From Phoma sp. XZ068 (Eukaryota > Ascomycota > Dothideomycetes > Pleosporales > Didymellaceae): 64,000 nucleotides of DNA. The translations under genes were made by a program, and so were the position numbers. Every line of letters starts with the position of its first letter. Positions within the stretch are counted from its first letter, which is position 1. A model generated the notes under the pieces. That model searched no databases. It was not told the origin of the DNA and saw only the letters and a program-made list of their open reading frames with translations. Shown here piece after piece: positions 44,119-57,502 of this stretch. Where the stretch lies: contig ML240445.1 of NCBI GenBank assembly GCA_004835665.1, positions 1-64,000 of the forward strand. The letters run 5' to 3'.

Positions 44119-45661
44119 CTAAAACTTCTGCCGGCCCAGCGTTGGCTGCCACTCCAGTGGATGCGTCTCCTCTGTCGCATTATCGTCCTGCTTCCACACC
44201 TGGATCGACTTGTCCGAGCCACCAACAATTAACCTCAGTCCAGTCCTATCATACGTCGAGCACATGACGCCAGCCTCTGCATCCAGCGAACCAGGCTGCG
44301 CAATTTGCTCCGTGTGCTGGAATCGGTGGCCCGTCTTCCAGTCCCAGAACGACATGGATCCGTCGTCACCGCCGGAGAACATGACGTTGTCTTCGTTCAC
44401 GGACAGCGTGTTGACGATGCTGTTGGCCGGCTGGAAGTTGAGCATGAAGTCGCCGCGTGGACACATCCACTGCTTGATCGATTGTGAGGATCCAGATGCG
44501 AATGTGAATTCCTTCGGGTGAAGCGCCAGTGCGCGGACTGACTTCTTGTGGTGTGTGAGCACCGTCTGTGTCTTGCCGGCCGCCAGATCCCAGAGACGGA
44601 TGGTAGAGTCCATGGAACCTGTGATGACCTGTGGATCCGCCTCTTGTGCCTTGATGCTTGAAATGGTGCCCTTGTGCCCGCTCAGTACGTGAACGTTCGT
44701 CCTTGTCCGCATATCCCAGACTCGAGCGACACCGTCACGACCACCAGTAATCAGTACATCCAACGTAGGGTGCAGCGCAAGTGTGTAGACACCGCTGAGA
44801 TGTCCGTGGTAGTGTCGGATGACCTTGTTTGTCTCCAGATCCCAGCATTTGACCATCTTATCCTCGCCGCAGGAGAAAAGGTACGGGTGGCGCGGCGAGA
44901 TCTCCAATCCACGAACAGCGCTGATGTGGCCAGTCAGCGTGAGCTTGAGCTGTCCACTGGCAAGATCCCAAAGCTTGACTGAATCCTAGTTAGCAATTGT
45001 ACCTCAACCGCCTGCAAATATACATACTCGTCCGGTCGGCCGCACCACTGGCAAAGAACCTATTGTCAGGATCAACAGCCAGCGACCGCACCCAGCCCAT
45101 GTGGCCCGCCATGACCCTCGACACTTTCCAAGGCTGGTGCCACTCCGGCTTCGTCTGCCTCACTGTGTCCTTGCGCACCAGCGAACTCGACGTCGCATTT
45201 CTGTTTGGTGTCGGGCCGTTCGCATTAGGTGCTGTGCCCTTTCCTCCTGCTCTTAACGTCAACGCCATGGATTGCGCATCCTTTGCCTTGTCTGCCTTCT
45301 CCGATGCGCCAGCAATCATCTTGCGCATCTTGGGATCTGACGCCTGCTCTTCTGCGTTCTGGTTCTTGATCTTCTTGCGTCGCTCTGCCGCTGTGGAAGC
45401 TGCGGCGGCCATCTTCGCGGCCAGCGCTGGGGGAAGTTCGCGCACATGCTCGTATTCGTTCCGTATGCGTGCTGCGACGTTGACCTGGTCGGCGGCGGTT
45501 GACGGCGCAGGGGTAGTGGCGGTGATGGAGAATGCAGAGTTGGACGCGTGATCGAGAGCCCCTGACGATGCAAAGTCTGCTGCGAATATCTCTCTTGTAC
45601 GTTTTGCTGACGCGCGCACGAGCTGCTCGGTCGAGCTTGGAATTGGTGCGGTTGTCGCCAT
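44119..45661 (-). CDS. PRP46: Pre-mRNA splicing factor Prp46/PLRG1, WD40 protein
   Basis: Exons 45661-45028 and 44978-44119, 497 aa. The N-terminal 180 residues are Ala-rich and charged. They are followed by WHQPWKVSRVMAGHMGWVRSLAV, the diagnostic opening of the Prp46/PLRG1/PRL1 beta-propeller, with seven WD repeats (KLWDLASG, KCWDLETN, RVWDMRT, RLWDLAAG, KQWMCP, SFWDWKTG, QVWKQDD). The protein belongs to the NineTeen-related complex of the spliceosome and acts in the nucleus. I placed the 3' splice at TTCAG so that the codon joined across the intron gives DRT-I-KLWDL, as in homologues. The start at 45661 is the first in-frame Met. Confidence 0.93.
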
Positions 45662-48051
45662 GTCGCGCTGTCGCAGTATTGTCGTGGTATGAGTGGGTAG
45701 GTGAGAGTGCGGCGACAGCTATAGTTGGCGGCGCAGTGGGCCGGGGGTATCTAAGATGTCGTCGATGCAGTGGACCGCGGCGTGAAGCTTGAAGAACGAT
45801 TTCTAGCGCGTCCAGTCTTGGCACCTGTCGTTCTCCTTATCGATAAGATGGGGAGCAATTCACCCAGATTACGCCAGATACCACGATGATATCGACATCA
45901 GCGCGATTCAAATACCGGAGCTGGTCGCTCTTCATTACTCTCCATTTCTAGTACTGATGAATATTCGAGCCTTCACAAATGCCAGCCACGGTGCAGTTCG
46001 TTCACGATGTCATGAGCTCTCGCAATCCCCAGCTGCTTCACTCTCATCTCGAATTGTACCTTGACATCACCTCCTGCAAGCTCGTGTCGACAAGGAATCG
46101 TAACATTGTGTGGCCCAGTTGAAACTGATGGACCGACTCCTCGAGTTCTAGCAGCTACATCCTCGGGAATGCCCTGCGACACGATCGACTGAGGCTTTTC
46201 CTACTAGATTTAACCAAATATCCTCCCTCACCCTGCAGTCAACAATGTCTCCAAGCTTTCATTGACCGAAAACAAGTAAACTATGTCTTGGGTAAGGATC
46301 TAATCTGCAGAGAGTCATAGTCGAAAGCGGTGTGGCATGTCTTCAATAAAGCTTTGTACCACAATCACGCTTTCGCAAGAATTTCAATCGTTCGTCTTTT
46401 CAACATCGAAGCAAGAGCACCGCAAATGCGTGACAGGTGAAGAGTTGGAATGCATTCAACAACACACGGCGTGGAAACACGCAAGGCCTCAACAAGAGCA
46501 ATACGGAATACGCATAGTGGTAATGATTTACGCTACGGGCCTTTCGAGAGCCGGCTGAACTTCTCGGGGCTATTGGGGTTAGTACCAACATTTCGAGCTC
46601 CCTTTTCTGGACGTCTCATTACGTTAGGCAAATCCGGTAAACAAACCACCAGACACGCGATCGTATGCATCACAACAAACGCAGCTCAAATTTATGCAGA
46701 GCTTGGGAACAGAATTCAGCTCATGTGCTCTCCGCAATTGGCAGCGACAGTGTCAGTACAGTGCTCGGCAACCCCAGGTTTTCCCCAGACTTTCTTGTAT
46801 TTGCTGTGGGTTCATGTGCACGCGCACATGCTGCCGAGGAACTTCACGACACCGAGCCGTGACACCCGCCACCGTGGATCGCATTTGGATCGACAGACGA
46901 GTCGCATCACTATCTGACCATGACTTGGTCGCAAACAATGAGAGCACAATAAACAGAATCAAGGCTGGCGTGAATGACATCCTACACACGGCCATTGTTT
47001 GAGGCTGCAGACGCAGGTACCGCTCGAGCGCACAACTCACGAGACCTACATCGGTTATTCCGGAGGGCTGCAAACGCCTCTCGCTAATTCCTGCGCAATT
47101 CCAGGCCTCCATGTGTAACGTCAAGGCGTGCGGCCCGGAAATGTCATCTGTTCTACGACTGGCCCAGTTCCTGCGCGAATACTTGCCACACCGGGAGTAT
47201 GACCAAGAAGGGAGGGACGGCGCGGGAAGTCAGGAGCACCAACCACGCGATGGATCGCCAAAACCTTTCAAACTTCTCCAATTTCGATGAGTTCATTCGT
47301 TGCTTTCGACTGGACATTGCGAAATTTCGATTTCCGACGTCCAGTCCAAGTTCAAGACGTTAGGTTTGAGTGCGCGCGAGCTTGTGAACGGCCAAGCCAC
47401 CCCGGATTTTCTGCATCACACCATGCCAAAACTAGCTCCCGGCGCGATCAACGCCGCGGGCCACTTACAGCACCACACCCAGTCAAGTAAGATATGTGGC
47501 GTCTGGGGCGCGGGTCTTGGTGTCTTAACAAGACTACACCCCCGTCCCCCCCTCCACCATTGTACCGCCGCATGAGCCCCAGACGTAACAGCGCATCAAC
47601 CGTTGGGAAATGATTGGCTAGCTTGTACTCGCTTTGTGCCGAGACAATAAAAGGGTTTGCTGAGGCTACCCCAGGAAAGTTTGTACACTTGCTCGTTAAG
47701 GGGAGTTGCTCCTTTGCGATCTTCGATTTCATTTGCGGAGAGGGGAAACAGTCTCGGCGAACAGGCTTTCCCCTCGATCCAGCCCAACCAAGTCGTGGAG
47801 GATTCTCCCTCAACACGTCAAGGGATCTAAGAAGCACCGTGCGGAGGATGTCGATGCTTTCAGCCACTTCATGTGACGATGATGGTAGGTGGATCTCCTG
47901 AATACGAGTTGTCCTAATGCGGGTCATGTTGGATATAAAGCGTCGCATGTTCGGTGCATTCCTCATTCCCCATCCATCACCGTCGTTTTCTACATAAACC
48001 AAGGACCTTCGTTTACCGTCACTCCACCCATCCATCAACTCACAATCCAAA
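45662..48051. other. 2.4-kb region without a supported gene
   Basis: A minus frame at about 46210-45973 is protein-like (VGPSVSTGPHNVTIPCRH) and could be the last exon of a small unknown gene. Other frames (46450-47124, 47287-48092) overlap on both strands and look like chance. The last 300 b are the CFEM gene promoter, C/T-rich near the ATG. Confidence 0.35.
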
Positions 48052-48710
48052 ATGAAGACCTTCGCCGTTGCCTCCCTCATTGCCCTGGCCACCGTTGCCT
48101 CCGCTCAGCTTGACAAGATCCCCTCTTGCGCTGTAAGACATTACAACACCTATTCAATGTCCAATTCCTACTAACACAAACTCAGCTGAACTGCTTCATC
48201 GGCCCTCTTACCAGCGATGGCTGCTCCGCCCTGACCGACTTCGCCTGCCACTGCAAGCAGGGCGCTAAGCTCCTCGGCACTGTCCAGCCATGCGTGGAGA
48301 AGGCTTGCTCCGCCGCCGACAGGGCCACCACCATTGAGGCCGTCCAGACCACCTGCAAGGACGCTGGTGTCCCCATCGAGATCCCCGACGCGTCCTCCGC
48401 CGTTGCGTCTGCCACTTCCGCCGTCGCCTCTGCTGCTTCCAGCGCCGCCTCCTCCGCTGCCTCCGCTGCCTCCTCCGCGGCTGCCAGCGTTGCCAGCAGC
48501 GTTGCCAGCGCCGCCTCCAGCGCTGCCTCCAGCGCTGCCTCTGCCGCCTCTAGCAAGGCTGCCTCCGTCACTGGCACCCCCACCCACTCTGCTGCCAGCG
48601 GTACCGCCGCTGCTTCTTCCACCCCTGCCCAGTTCACCGGCGCTGCCGCCCAGGCCACCCAGGCCGCTGGTCTTCTCGGTGCTGCTGCGCTTGCCCTCTT
48701 TGCCTTCTAA
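48052..48710 (+). CDS. CFEM-domain GPI-anchored secreted protein
   Basis: Exons 48052-48132 and 48186-48710, 201 aa. A signal peptide (about 1-18, cleavage after ASA) is followed at once by a CFEM domain with eight Cys in the usual spacing (PSC, NC, GC, AC, HC, PC, AC, TC). The intron falls between the first two Cys, as often seen. A long Ala/Ser repeat (about 100-160) forms a flexible, probably O-glycosylated stalk, and a hydrophobic tail (LLGAAALALFAF) fits GPI attachment. CFEM proteins of fungi bind haem or iron, shape the cell wall, or act in host and surface contact. No defects are seen. The Ala/Ser stalk is built from GCCTCC, GCTGCC and AGC-type codons, so it is prone to length change. 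Confidence 0.92.
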
Positions 48711-50820
48711 ATACCCCATGTTGCATTTGAAGCATGAGCATGAAGGATGGTGGATATCATGATGGAATGGTAATGCGGTGGGATGGATGATGATTGCATG
48801 TATATTATTGGCAAATACAACCAAACCTAATGCTCTACACGTGTCGCTTTCTGCTTTTGCTTGTGTGTTTTTATTGTGGATGAGCTGATGGCCTGGGGAG
48901 GTGGGTAGTTGTGAATGTGCCCGATGCCCTCCCCAGTCACAAGCACTTTGACACTTTCTGCTAAGGTTTTTCCCAGCTTTCTCGCCAAATACTATAAGAG
49001 GGAGGTTACATTTAAAGCACTCTGACTTCCACTGTCCTACTTATGTATAAGTAGCTTATCAGAGTAGACATACAGGTATCACAAAAGCCTATTCATATTC
49101 CAGCAACGTTACAACTAGCCTCTTGTTTCAGGGGAATCTCTAGCTGCTTGTACAATGTAGTAGGTTTGGTGAGGTTTGCTTAGTTACCAGAAACCGTCCA
49201 AAAAAATTCAATTAGGGATGGAATTGGTGGAGTGGACTTCAGCAGCATCAAGTTATTGTCACTCGTCACTGTAAGATCGTCTTGTTCATTGGTATATCTC
49301 AAGGCAGAGAATACGGAATTGCAGGGCGAATGGTTTTCTCTAACATAAATGCTGGTGTGGTCGGAGAAGGTTTGGAGAGCGATTTCTAGACGCAGCTTTA
49401 CGATATGTCTCTGTAATATTACTCCCTGGGCAATACCGCGATCCTGACGGGTTTAGCATCAAGATAACCGGCAAGTCATGTATATTCCATATCTGCTTGC
49501 GTAGCGATACTCGAGACATTGTACTAGGTGTGGAATCCGGGAAGGTCACCAACGCGAAGCGCATAGAAACAGAAGCCCCGGATCTCGACCTCTTGACTCG
49601 CGTAAGCGCAGCAGCTTCACCTCGGCACAAGAAGTACCTCGTCTATGCTGCCATCCCAATTCACATACACCCGCGAAGTGATCTTGTAAGATTTCGCTGC
49701 TTTCGAAATCACGAACGAGTTGCTGCCAATCAACCAACTGCTCAGGCAGTACCACGATGCACGTCACCACACTACACCTCAGACCGCGCACCGCGCACCG
49801 CGCACCCTGACACGACAGCTACGCTGACCAACATTCGCGAGACCTGCTCACCGATGTCTGATGCTTAATCAGCACCACCCGAACTTTTGGACCAGCACTT
49901 CGAGAGCAACAGAACCCGACGATGTTGTTCAATTGAAACACTGTAGCTCTACGTATGCCTGTGAACGGTCGTCCATACAGACAGCAAGCCGTTCAGCAGC
50001 CATTGGTGACAACAAGATTTCAGACTGATCTATACTGGCTGCGACATAAGCATCTGCAAAACACAATGCTCGCAGGTCTGCGAAACACGAGCACGGCCTG
50101 ATTGCCTCAGTACAGTTCGCAGGCCGTGGACGAAGCTTGTCGAATGTGCAGTCCGGTATGGCATTCCAAGCGATGCCACGACAGCTGAGGTGTTGTTGGG
50201 GCCCTCAGAAGTCAAAAAACGTGGTAGTGCCGATTCGACATGTGAGTATGCATAAACGAGAGCGTTGTGGACCCAATCAGGCTCGCGCTGCTTTGTCCTG
50301 CCTGACCGCCTCTCATGGCGGGCATGTACCTCTTAAAAAGCGACATACAACGTCATCTCCTCACAGCTGAACCACAGTCGCCATCGTCACAGCCTCTTAT
50401 CTCGCAAGTCCACCCAGATACGACTTTGTTGCCAACACTCAAGTCGGAGATCTTGTGCAGACCGACTTCCAGCCTCGGCCGATTGTGATCCTCCGTGGAC
50501 AACCTCCGACGCGGCGGCTTCTCCGAAAGAAAATCAGCCAATCAGCGTCCTGACGACTGTCAACCCCGACCGAGGCATCACTGAACAGCTATCAGATCAG
50601 CCAAAAATCTCTTCGGGAAACGCGACGTGATTTGCGAGAGAGCTGCGGTGTGTACAGTGCGTCATCTGTGCTGCCGTTTCATGCGTGGACGAAACAAGGG
50701 GCCTCCGACGCATTATAGGGCGAGCACAACCTCTTGACAGTCAACAAATACCCTTCAATCAGCAACCTAAAGACCATCAGCCTTTCCTTTATTCTACTTC
50801 AATTTCTTCAAAGCGCAATC
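48711..50820. other. 2.1-kb region without a supported gene
   Basis: This holds the 3' flank of the CFEM gene and the 5' flank of the CYP505 gene. A small CGCGCAC repeat (three units) lies at about 49785-49806. Frames at 49340-49868 are open on both strands but carry no motif I recognise. Confidence 0.4.
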
Positions 50821-53800
50821 ATGAGTTCAGACACCGCGACCATCCCCGGCCCTCCAGGTCTCCCTTTTGTAGGCAACATTTCTGACATCGATGCGGAAAA
50901 CCCTATACAGTCGCTTTGCAATCTCACAGACACATACGGTATAGCGCTTCATTCTTCTCTGAAGACACTGAACACTAACTTCAAAAGGTCCGATATGGAG
51001 GTTCAATCTTGCTGGCAACGAACGCATTGTGATCGGTTCACAAGCGCTGATGGATGAGATTTGCAACGAGGAGCGTTTCTCCAAGATCATCGCAGCAGCG
51101 CTAGAACAAGTGCGAAATGGCGTTCACGATGGACTATTCACAGCACGCGGTCCACAAGAAGAGAATTGGGGAATCGCACATCGCGTACTACTACCTCAGC
51201 TCGGGCCCTTGGCCATTCGCAACATGTTCCCAGAGATGCACGACATCGCTTCACAACTCGTCATGAAGTGGGCTCGTCATGGACCAAATCACACTATCAA
51301 AGTCACCGATGACTTCACGAGGCTTACGCTAGACACGATTGCGCTGTGCGCGATGGACTACCGTTTCAACTCGTACTACTCGGAGAGCATGCACCCCATG
51401 ATTCAAGCTATGGCGGACTTCTTGAAAGTCAGTGGAGATCGGTCGCGAAGAGATATGGTTACGCAGATGTTCTACCGCGCGGAAAGCCAGAAGTACCAGG
51501 ACGATATCGAATTGCTCCGGAAAACGAGTTTCGAGGTGATCAACACACGCAAGGAGAACCCGACGGATAAGAAGGATCTCCTCAATGGAATGTTGAAAGG
51601 CGTGGACCCAAAAACTGGAAAGACGATGACCGTAGGTATTTGATACGTAAGTTGTTGTTCGTCGAAGTTAACTTTACGCAGGACGACAGCGTGGTAGACA
51701 ACATGATCACATTCCTTATCGCTGGACACGAAACGACATCTGGCCTCCTTTCGTTCACATGGTACTATTTGCTGAAGAACGCCGCTGCGTACGAAGCTGC
51801 ACAGCAGGAAGTCGACACAGTGATTGGTAAGAACCCGATCACGGTTGATCATCTTACCAAATTGCCGTACTTGAACGCAGTACTCCGAGAATCGTTACGC
51901 TTGTCACCTACAGCGCCGTCAATCGGAATCACTGCGAAGGAGGATACCGTCATAGGTGGCAAATATCCTGTCAAGGCCAACATTCCACTTGTTTGCTTGT
52001 TCCCTAAAATTCATCGGGATCCCGCTGTGTATGGAGAAGACGCTGAGGAGTTCCGCCCTGAGAGGATGTTGGACGAGGAATTCAATCGCCGTGAACAAGA
52101 GTTCCCAAACAGTTGGAAGCCTTTCGGCAACGGTATGAGAGGCTGCATTGGCCGACCATTTGCCTGGCAAGAAGCTCTGCTTGTAATGGCGATGCTGTTG
52201 CAGAACTTCAACTTCTCCATGGACGACCCATCATACCAACTGCAGATTAAGCAGACCCTCACCATCAAACCGAAGGACTTCTACATGCGAGCACATCTAC
52301 GCAGCGGCGTATCTGCTACGGCTCTAGAACGCGGTCTTGCTTCAGCTACGCTCAACGATCCGCCACCAGCGAACGGTGCGAAACCAGTGCGAAAGGAGAA
52401 GCTGGCCAACGGCAAGCCAATGTCCATCTACTATGGCTCCAACAGTGGTACTTGCGAGGCTCTCGCCAACAGACTGGCCAGTGATGCCGCCAACCACGGG
52501 TTCAGGGCAGATGTGGTCGATACTCTGGACACGGCCAAGGACAACTTGCCGACAGACAGACCAGTCGCTATCATCACAGCCTCGTACGAGGGACAGCCGG
52601 CTGATAATGCCACACACTTCGTGCAATGGGTCGGGACGCTGAAGGAAGACGAACTGAAGGACGTGTCGTATGCTGTATTTGGTTGCGGACACCGTGACTG
52701 GGCGAAGACTTTCCACAAGATCCCGAAGTACCTCAATGCGGAGCTGGAGAAGGCTGGCGGTACACGTCTTGTGGATATGGGCTCTGCTGATGCCGCTCAA
52801 GGTGATATCTTCACTGAGTTTGAGACCTGGGAGGACCAGATCTTCTGGCCTGCTGTACGGGAGAAGTACGGCTCGTCAGAAGCCGATGGGGAAGGGTCAT
52901 TGGAGGCTACCCTCGACGTTGAGGTGTCGACGCCGCGATCGTCGACTTTACGCCAAGATGTCCGTGAGGCACGCGTTGAAGACGTCCAGGTCCTTTCTGG
53001 CTCGGGCGTTTCGGAGAAGAGACATATTGAGATCAGTCTGCCTTCTGGCATGACCTATTCGGCTGGCGACTACCTTGCCATCCTTCCGCTGAACCCCAAG
53101 GAGAACATCCACCGCGCCATGAGGTATTTCGGATTGTCCTGGGACAGCATGCTTACACTTTCCTCGGCAGGGCCGACCACTCTACCAGTTGACCAACCTA
53201 TCAGTGCCATCGATGTGTTCGGAGCTTATGTTGAGCTTGCCCAGCCCGCCAGCAAGCGCAATGTACATGCACTGGCAGATGCGACCCGTGATGAAGCCAC
53301 CCAGAAGGAGCTTTCACGTCTTGCAGACGATGCATTCACGGAGGAGATCACTGCCAAGCGAATTTCTATCCTCGACCTGCTTGAGCGATTTCCTTCAGTA
53401 CAGCTGCCACTTGGTGTTTTCTTAAAGTTGCAGCCACCTATGCGAGTTCGCCAGTACTCAATCTCCTCCTCGCCGCTGTGGAACCCTAACCACGTCACGC
53501 TCACCTACGCCGTTGTCGACCAGCCAGCTCTGAGTGGCCAAGGACGCTTCGTTGGTGTTGCATCGAACTACCTGTCACATCTTGCCACTGGCGACAAGCT
53601 GCACGTCAGCGTCCGGTCCAGCCACCAGGCCTTCCACTTGCCTAAGGATTCGAAGAACGTGCCGGTGATCATGATTGCTGCTGGTACAGGTAAGCAGGCT
53701 CATCGCACTTTAGATTGATCAGCACTAACGATACGACTTGCAGGTCTCGCACCTTTCCGCGGCTTCATCCAAGAACGTGCTGCTCAGCTTGCTGCCGGCC

Positions 53801-54189
53801 GTGAACTCGCCCCCGCCCTACTTTTCTACGGTTGTCACGCACCTGACAGCGATCTTCTATACACCGACCTGCTCAAGCGTTGGGAACAGCTTGGTGCAGT
53901 CTCTCTGCGCTTTGCATTTTCCCGCGCCTCCGACAAGTCTGAAGGCTGCAAGTACGTCCAGGATCGTCTTTACCACGATCGCCAGGAGATTGTTGAGCTT
54001 TTCGAAGCCGGCGCGAAGCTCTTTGTATGCGGCAGCAGGGACGTGGGTGAGGGTGCTCAGGAGACTCTGATCAAGATCGCAAAGGAGACTAAGATGAAGA
54101 AGGAGGGCAAGGAGGTGGATGATCAGAAGGCACGGGAATGGTTTGAGGGTCTGAGGAACGAGAGGTTCGCAACAGATGTCTTCGCATGA
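50821..54189 (+). CDS. Self-sufficient cytochrome P450 of the CYP505 (P450foxy/BM3-like) type
   Basis: Exons 50821-50938, 50988-51631, 51682-53689 and 53744-54189, 1071 aa. A P450 is fused to its own reductase. P450 part: IPGPPGLPFVGN at the N-terminus without membrane anchor, the oxygen-binding helix AGHETTSG (about 267-274), ExxR (ESLRLSP), and haem loop FGNGMRGCIGR with Cys409. Reductase part from about residue 500: flavodoxin domain (YGSNSGTCE), FAD domain (RQYSISSSP), and NADPH-binding pieces (AAGTG across the last intron, FYGCHAP). Length and order match CYP505 enzymes, which hydroxylate fatty acids near the omega end and can detoxify or modify host or self lipids. Expected in the cytosol, using NADPH and O2. 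No defects are visible. Confidence 0.95.
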
Positions 54190-54298
54190 GAAAGTAACGC
54201 TCATATCTATGGCACTGCAGCTGCACCATGGAGTTTAGGATTTGAATCAAAAGTCACATAGTCTAACTTCTAGAAACTTTTCATCCCCCTAGCTCTCC

Positions 54299-56132
54299 TC
54301 ACTTGCCTGACATTCTCCTGACTCGCCAACTCATTGCCCAGTACCATTGCACAACACACAAAGGGCACAAAGCAAGAACTACAAGCCCTAACCCTGCAAA
54401 CGCCGGCCCAACACCAATGACGGTAATCATTTTGTCAATGAACGCGACTCCTACCGCACCCATAGAGCATCGCACCAGGTTGTTGACAGCAGTACTACTC
54501 GCACCCTTCCCTGGGCAAAGATCCGACACCAGCGTCTGATTAATCGCAAACACAGCATTACTCGTAGCTGCGATGAGAAACTGAAGACTCAACGGAACTG
54601 CGATCCAGCCGGGCAACTGGGTCAACGGCTTGCTTGCGAGGGAGAGGCCGTAAGCTGTTGTGCTGGTTACGAACAACGCTGTGATCCAAGGGATGTGCTT
54701 GAGCCTGGCTCTTTCTATTGGGAAGTCTGCGGGAAGCGAGGCTTTGGATAGAGGTTCGAAGGGAGACATGTCGTGCAGAGTGCGATAGTCTGCTTCGGTT
54801 TTCTTGTAGGAGCGGTCCATTAAGATGCCGATTACGACGCTTCCGATGATGGTTCCTAGCCCTGCGGTTGAAGTTAGTAGAGCTGGATGTAAATGCGCTT
54901 GAAGAAGTCATGACTGATTAAACTTACCATTGGGAATGAATGCAAAACCCAGCTGGAGCTCATTCAAGAGGAATAGTTGTTTAAATGAAGTTGTCGTTGA
55001 GCTCGTTACCATGCTCCATATCGCATAGATAACACCCCCAAAGATCAAATTTAGCACAATTTCTTTCCGTTTCAGCAGTAACAGCGGCTCGACAAAAGTC
55101 CGCAACACAACCGGTGGCCGCACATAGGACTCATCGCGATCCTCGAGATTGCTCGGTTCTTTCCCAAACCTGCGGATGAGGGGTTGATGGATGCCAGTAA
55201 GCCGCAGGGATCCATCTCCAGCTATGCTACGCAGTGTTTCGGGGAGAAAAACAACAATAGCTAGAACAGTGATACTGGAAAGTATGAGCAGAAAGACGAA
55301 TATAGACCGGAACCCCAAGAAGTTCGCAAGAACGCCGCCGATAACTGGACCGGCTGCTATGCTGAAGTTCCGGATGGCTTGGTAGAAGCTCATGAAACTT
55401 CCACGCTCGGAGGTTGCAGTGATGTCCTGGATGACTCCGTTCCCGATACTAACGGTCGAGGCGGATCCGGCAGCTTGGAGACCTCGGAATAGTAACAGAA
55501 CAGTGAAGTTGGGAGAAAAGCTGAGCGCGATGTTGGATACTATGTATACCAGGAACGAATATATGTAGATGGGCCGTCGACCGATTGTATCAGACAGTGA
55601 GCCCCAGAAGAGAGGAGATATGCCTTGGATGATAAGATACGAGGTAATTGTCAGATTGACTTCTTGGGCTCCGACGTGTAAGTCCTAGAATCTGTTAGCT
55701 TATACCCTTTCAATGCCTTTAACTTATCGTTCTACTCACCCTAGCGATTGAATCTAGTGATGGGAAGTATATATTCGAGCTCAGACCGGAGAACAATCCC
55801 GCAACACCAATCAAGACAGCAACAGCCCACTTCTGTTTGGAAGAGTATACATGATACGGCTTCTCTGGCAATATCGAGCGCCTTGTCACATCGAAGATCT
55901 GGCTCCCCTTGGATGCATCTTGTCGTCTGCTTTCGCGTGTCTCTGATTTGCTCAAGGCTACGGAGGACGTTCTGTCGTCATGGTATTGCTCCGGGTCGAA
56001 TTGATACGCGAAGCTCAAAGTCAGAGTCCGTTGCCCTAGCGCATAGACACCTTCGCCAACTTCGTGCCATCCTTCAATGGTTGTGAAGCGGCGTGATATG
56101 TGCCGTGGTCTCTGAAATTGGCGCTCAATCAT
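54299..56132 (-). CDS. MFS transporter, DHA1 (12-TM) multidrug type
   Basis: Exons (minus) 56132-55740, 55684-54928 and 54861-54299, 570 aa. A charged cytoplasmic N-tail precedes TM1 (ALIGVAGLFSGL-like). Then come FWGSLSDTIGRRP (MFS motif A), QAAGSAST, and AGPVIGGVLANFLGFR (motif C of antiporters), a long central loop (about 290-350), and six further spans to the Arg/Lys-rich C-terminus. The layout matches fungal Qdr/Tpo-like proton antiporters that export drugs and metabolites at the plasma membrane. The gene is convergent with the CYP505 gene, with 109 b between stops, so the two could be part of one detoxification neighbourhood, but they share no promoter. Confidence 0.88.
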
Positions 56133-56806
56133 CTGAGCGTCCGCTGCGATTACAATGTCGATCGAGCCTCAATACAGTAGGTAGAGTATCAAAGTACGAG
56201 AAAGGGTATTATCGATTATTCGTGCCCGCGAGGATTCGAGAAAGAGCGCAGAATTGTATACCAAGATTCCCACGGATGAGCCAGAGGGGAGGATAGCCAA
56301 CGTACTAAGTTCCCACTCAATTGATAAGAAAATACGCTAGAATCACTTTGATCGGTGAGAGCCACGTATAGGATTGGTTTTTACGTATAGTATCGTCATG
56401 GCCCATTGCTCAGTGCACGTTGGCCATGACTGGCTACATGCGTTGTGTGCATAGATCTAGCGTGGTACAAACTGCAAGCGCGAAACACCTGTTGTGCTTC
56501 TCATGTCTCATGCAAACTTGCGCCTCACATCGCTGTCCTCTAGAGGTGTAACAACAACGGAAAATGAAACATTAGAATGTTAACCTTTGGCTAGCGGCTA
56601 GACTGGTGACGGTTATCGAGGCAGGAATGTAGTCAGTGGTTTGCGCTGTCACTCCCTTCTCTGTGTGATGCGCGTGAGAGCTAAAGACTATGTTCGGATG
56701 AAAAACCACCGAATGTCGGGCTTCAGTTTTGCAAAGTATATCACTTTTGCATTACCTCCAGGTTCTGGAACATCTTGGGGACGCACCTCGAATCATTTCC
56801 AGCAAA
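56133..56806. other. Divergent promoter region, no gene seen
   Basis: About 670 b between the minus-strand transporter and the plus-strand membrane protein. Only short unsupported frames occur. It probably carries both promoters. Confidence 0.45.
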
Positions 56807-57502
56807 ATGTCCCTTACTCGTAGGCAAAGGCCAGCGCCCCTCCAATTATGCTCAACATATGAAGCCGTCGACAGTCAGAACGGTATATTCGCCAGACAGA
56901 TACAGGACTCCCCTGAGGCTACGGGTCCGCCCATTGAGGTCTTTTGGGAGCCATCATCTCCAGGATCAGTCAAGACAACCCCACCGAGCTCGCCCACGCG
57001 CTCAACCAGCCAACCGATTCACATCACCCCGACAGCGATAATCAGCACAAGCAGGCCGGAAAGCCCCACGAGAACGAAGTTCATCACTATTGTGAGCACA
57101 CGGCGCCCGTATGCAGAGGAAGAGGAGACGCCACCCGCAACAAAGACCGTCTTCTTCACCGCAGCTCCACAAATTGTCAGTGTAACAGTCTCAGCAGTGC
57201 CAACTACAACAGCGGTATTAGGGAATCTGCAAGCGCAAGGTGGTAATGCAAAACCTGAAAACGGTCTGAAGTTGACACAAACGGCCAAGAATTTCCTAAT
57301 TGCTTTGGGCGCAATATGTGAGTGACCTCCCTTTCTCCCAGTAGGCGATGGCTCTGGAACAAGCGCTGACTTCTCGATAGCCGGAGTCGCGGTGCTAGTG
57401 TCGATAGGGCTTATTGTATGGAAGAGGAGGAAGGATAAGCGGAAAAGTAAGAGCATCATACAAAAATCAGTAAGTACTATGTTGAGCCGGTTTCGAGACT
57501 AG
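56807..57502 (+). CDS. Single-pass membrane protein, Ser/Thr/Pro-rich outside
   Basis: Exons 56807-57317 and 57381-57502 give about 210 aa. The N-terminal 150 residues are Pro/Ser/Thr-rich with TxxTxT stretches, typical of an O-glycosylated outer domain. Next comes one membrane helix (GVAVLVSIGLIVW) that begins right after the intron, and a Lys/Arg-rich inner stop-transfer (KRRKDKRK). This layout is common in fungal surface sensors, with no name assignable. There is no clear signal peptide; the upstream Met at 56729 could supply more N-terminus. A further intron is possible: a GT at 57446 with AG at 57501-57502 would skip the stop and add a short tail. The frame after 57503 also reads as plausible protein for about 40 codons (NPFLDPPED). 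Confidence 0.6.

Noticed and set aside
46450..48092. Frames of 60-214 codons on both strands
   Set aside because: No motifs, no consistent splice signals, and mutual overlap.
48171..48824. Long Gly/Ser- and Ala-rich frames opposite the CFEM gene
   Set aside because: Mirror images of the Ala/Ser stalk codons.
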